A model generated the notes under the pieces. That model did not search any database. It saw only the letters and a program-made list of their open reading frames with translations, and was not told the DNA's origin. Positions 5,739 through 5,882 of a stretch of 5,882 nt of DNA are shown here, piece by piece. The stretch's first letter is position 1. The number at the start of each line of letters is the position of its first letter. Location of the stretch: assembly GCF_001509485.1 (NCBI RefSeq), contig NZ_LLZI01000096.1:1-5882 (forward strand), written 5' to 3'. The translations under genes and the position numbers were made by a program. The stretch comes from Streptomyces sp. NRRL F-4489. Its GTDB lineage: Bacteria > Actinomycetota > Actinomycetes > Streptomycetales > Streptomycetaceae.

Positions 5739-5882
5739 TCAGACCTCCAGGGCGAGGTGGATGCCCTCGTACGCCAGCCACTGGGCGTGGGTGTGGAGGC
5801 CGTAGCGCAGGCCGGTGGCGGGTTTCCAGCCGGGCGGGGGCGGGGGCCAGGCGGGCGCGTCGGCTGCGGGCGGGGTGTCCGG
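5739..5882 (-). CDS. C-terminal 47 residues of an unrecognised convergent gene (partial)
   Basis: An open frame runs leftward from the window edge at 5882 to a TGA at 5741-5739; the start lies outside. Of 47 sense codons, 45 end in G or C, the pattern of real genes in this genome. That makes it a true coding end rather than a chance frame. The visible part is a proline/alanine-rich stretch including WPPPPPGWKP, followed by a tail with RYGLHTHAQWLAY that ends in LALEV. I do not recognise the family and see no catalytic motif or membrane segment. The proline-rich part may be a flexible linker before a small C-terminal element. It converges on the GAPDH gene, 80 bases stop to stop, with the terminator hairpin between them. 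Confidence 0.75.
   Translation of the reverse strand, partial: PDTPPAADAPAWPPPPPGWKPATGLRYGLHTHAQWLAYEGIHLALEV

Noticed and set aside
4189..5781. 530-codon open frame on the minus strand, antisense to the GAPDH gene
   Set aside because: It has the same GC-driven artefact: a V/D/G/A-rich translation with no domain. It also runs through the terminator hairpin and overlaps the end of the convergent gene in a different frame.

Overview
The window is very GC-rich DNA. Its genes end almost every codon in G or C, use GTG starts and have weak ribosome binding sites, all typical of Streptomyces or a close actinobacterial relative. The protein families fit that: multidomain SpoIIE-type phosphatases and a long, N-terminally extended glyceraldehyde-3-phosphate dehydrogenase (GAPDH). 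I see no insertion sequence, tRNA, rRNA or CRISPR array.

Layout. On the minus strand at the left is a soluble PAS + SpoIIE-type PP2C phosphatase (1263 to 13, 416 residues with the GTG start I prefer). A 141-base divergent control region (1264-1404) separates it from a large plus-strand membrane protein (1405-4098, 897 residues). That protein runs TM - extracellular CitA/DcuS-like sensor - TM - PAS - GAF - SpoIIE phosphatase - RsbW-like ATPase. A 114-base gap with a GC-rich hairpin, a possible promoter and a 10-bp palindrome leads to a 481-residue GAPDH (4213-5658). A strong 14-bp hairpin with a short T run (5689-5728) closes that gene. At the right edge the last 47 codons of a convergent minus-strand gene are visible (5739-5882); I cannot name it.

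How the genes may work together. Both phosphatases belong to the partner-switching signalling type. They would dephosphorylate anti-sigma-factor antagonists, and the larger one also carries a kinase-like ATPase domain that could rephosphorylate such a partner. Neither an antagonist nor a sigma factor lies in the window, so the targets are unknown. The large protein's input half looks like that of a citrate/C4-dicarboxylate sensor kinase. The neighbouring GAPDH resembles the long isoform linked to gluconeogenesis in Corynebacterium. A connection between carbon-source sensing and gluconeogenic flux is therefore an attractive but unproven reading.

No wholly new system is evident. The points most worth a second look are the sensor-to-partner-switch fusion with an altered ligand pocket, the GAPDH with a non-standard cofactor loop and an uncharacterised N-terminal domain, and the divergent control region, where start choice decides whether a TTA codon is translated.
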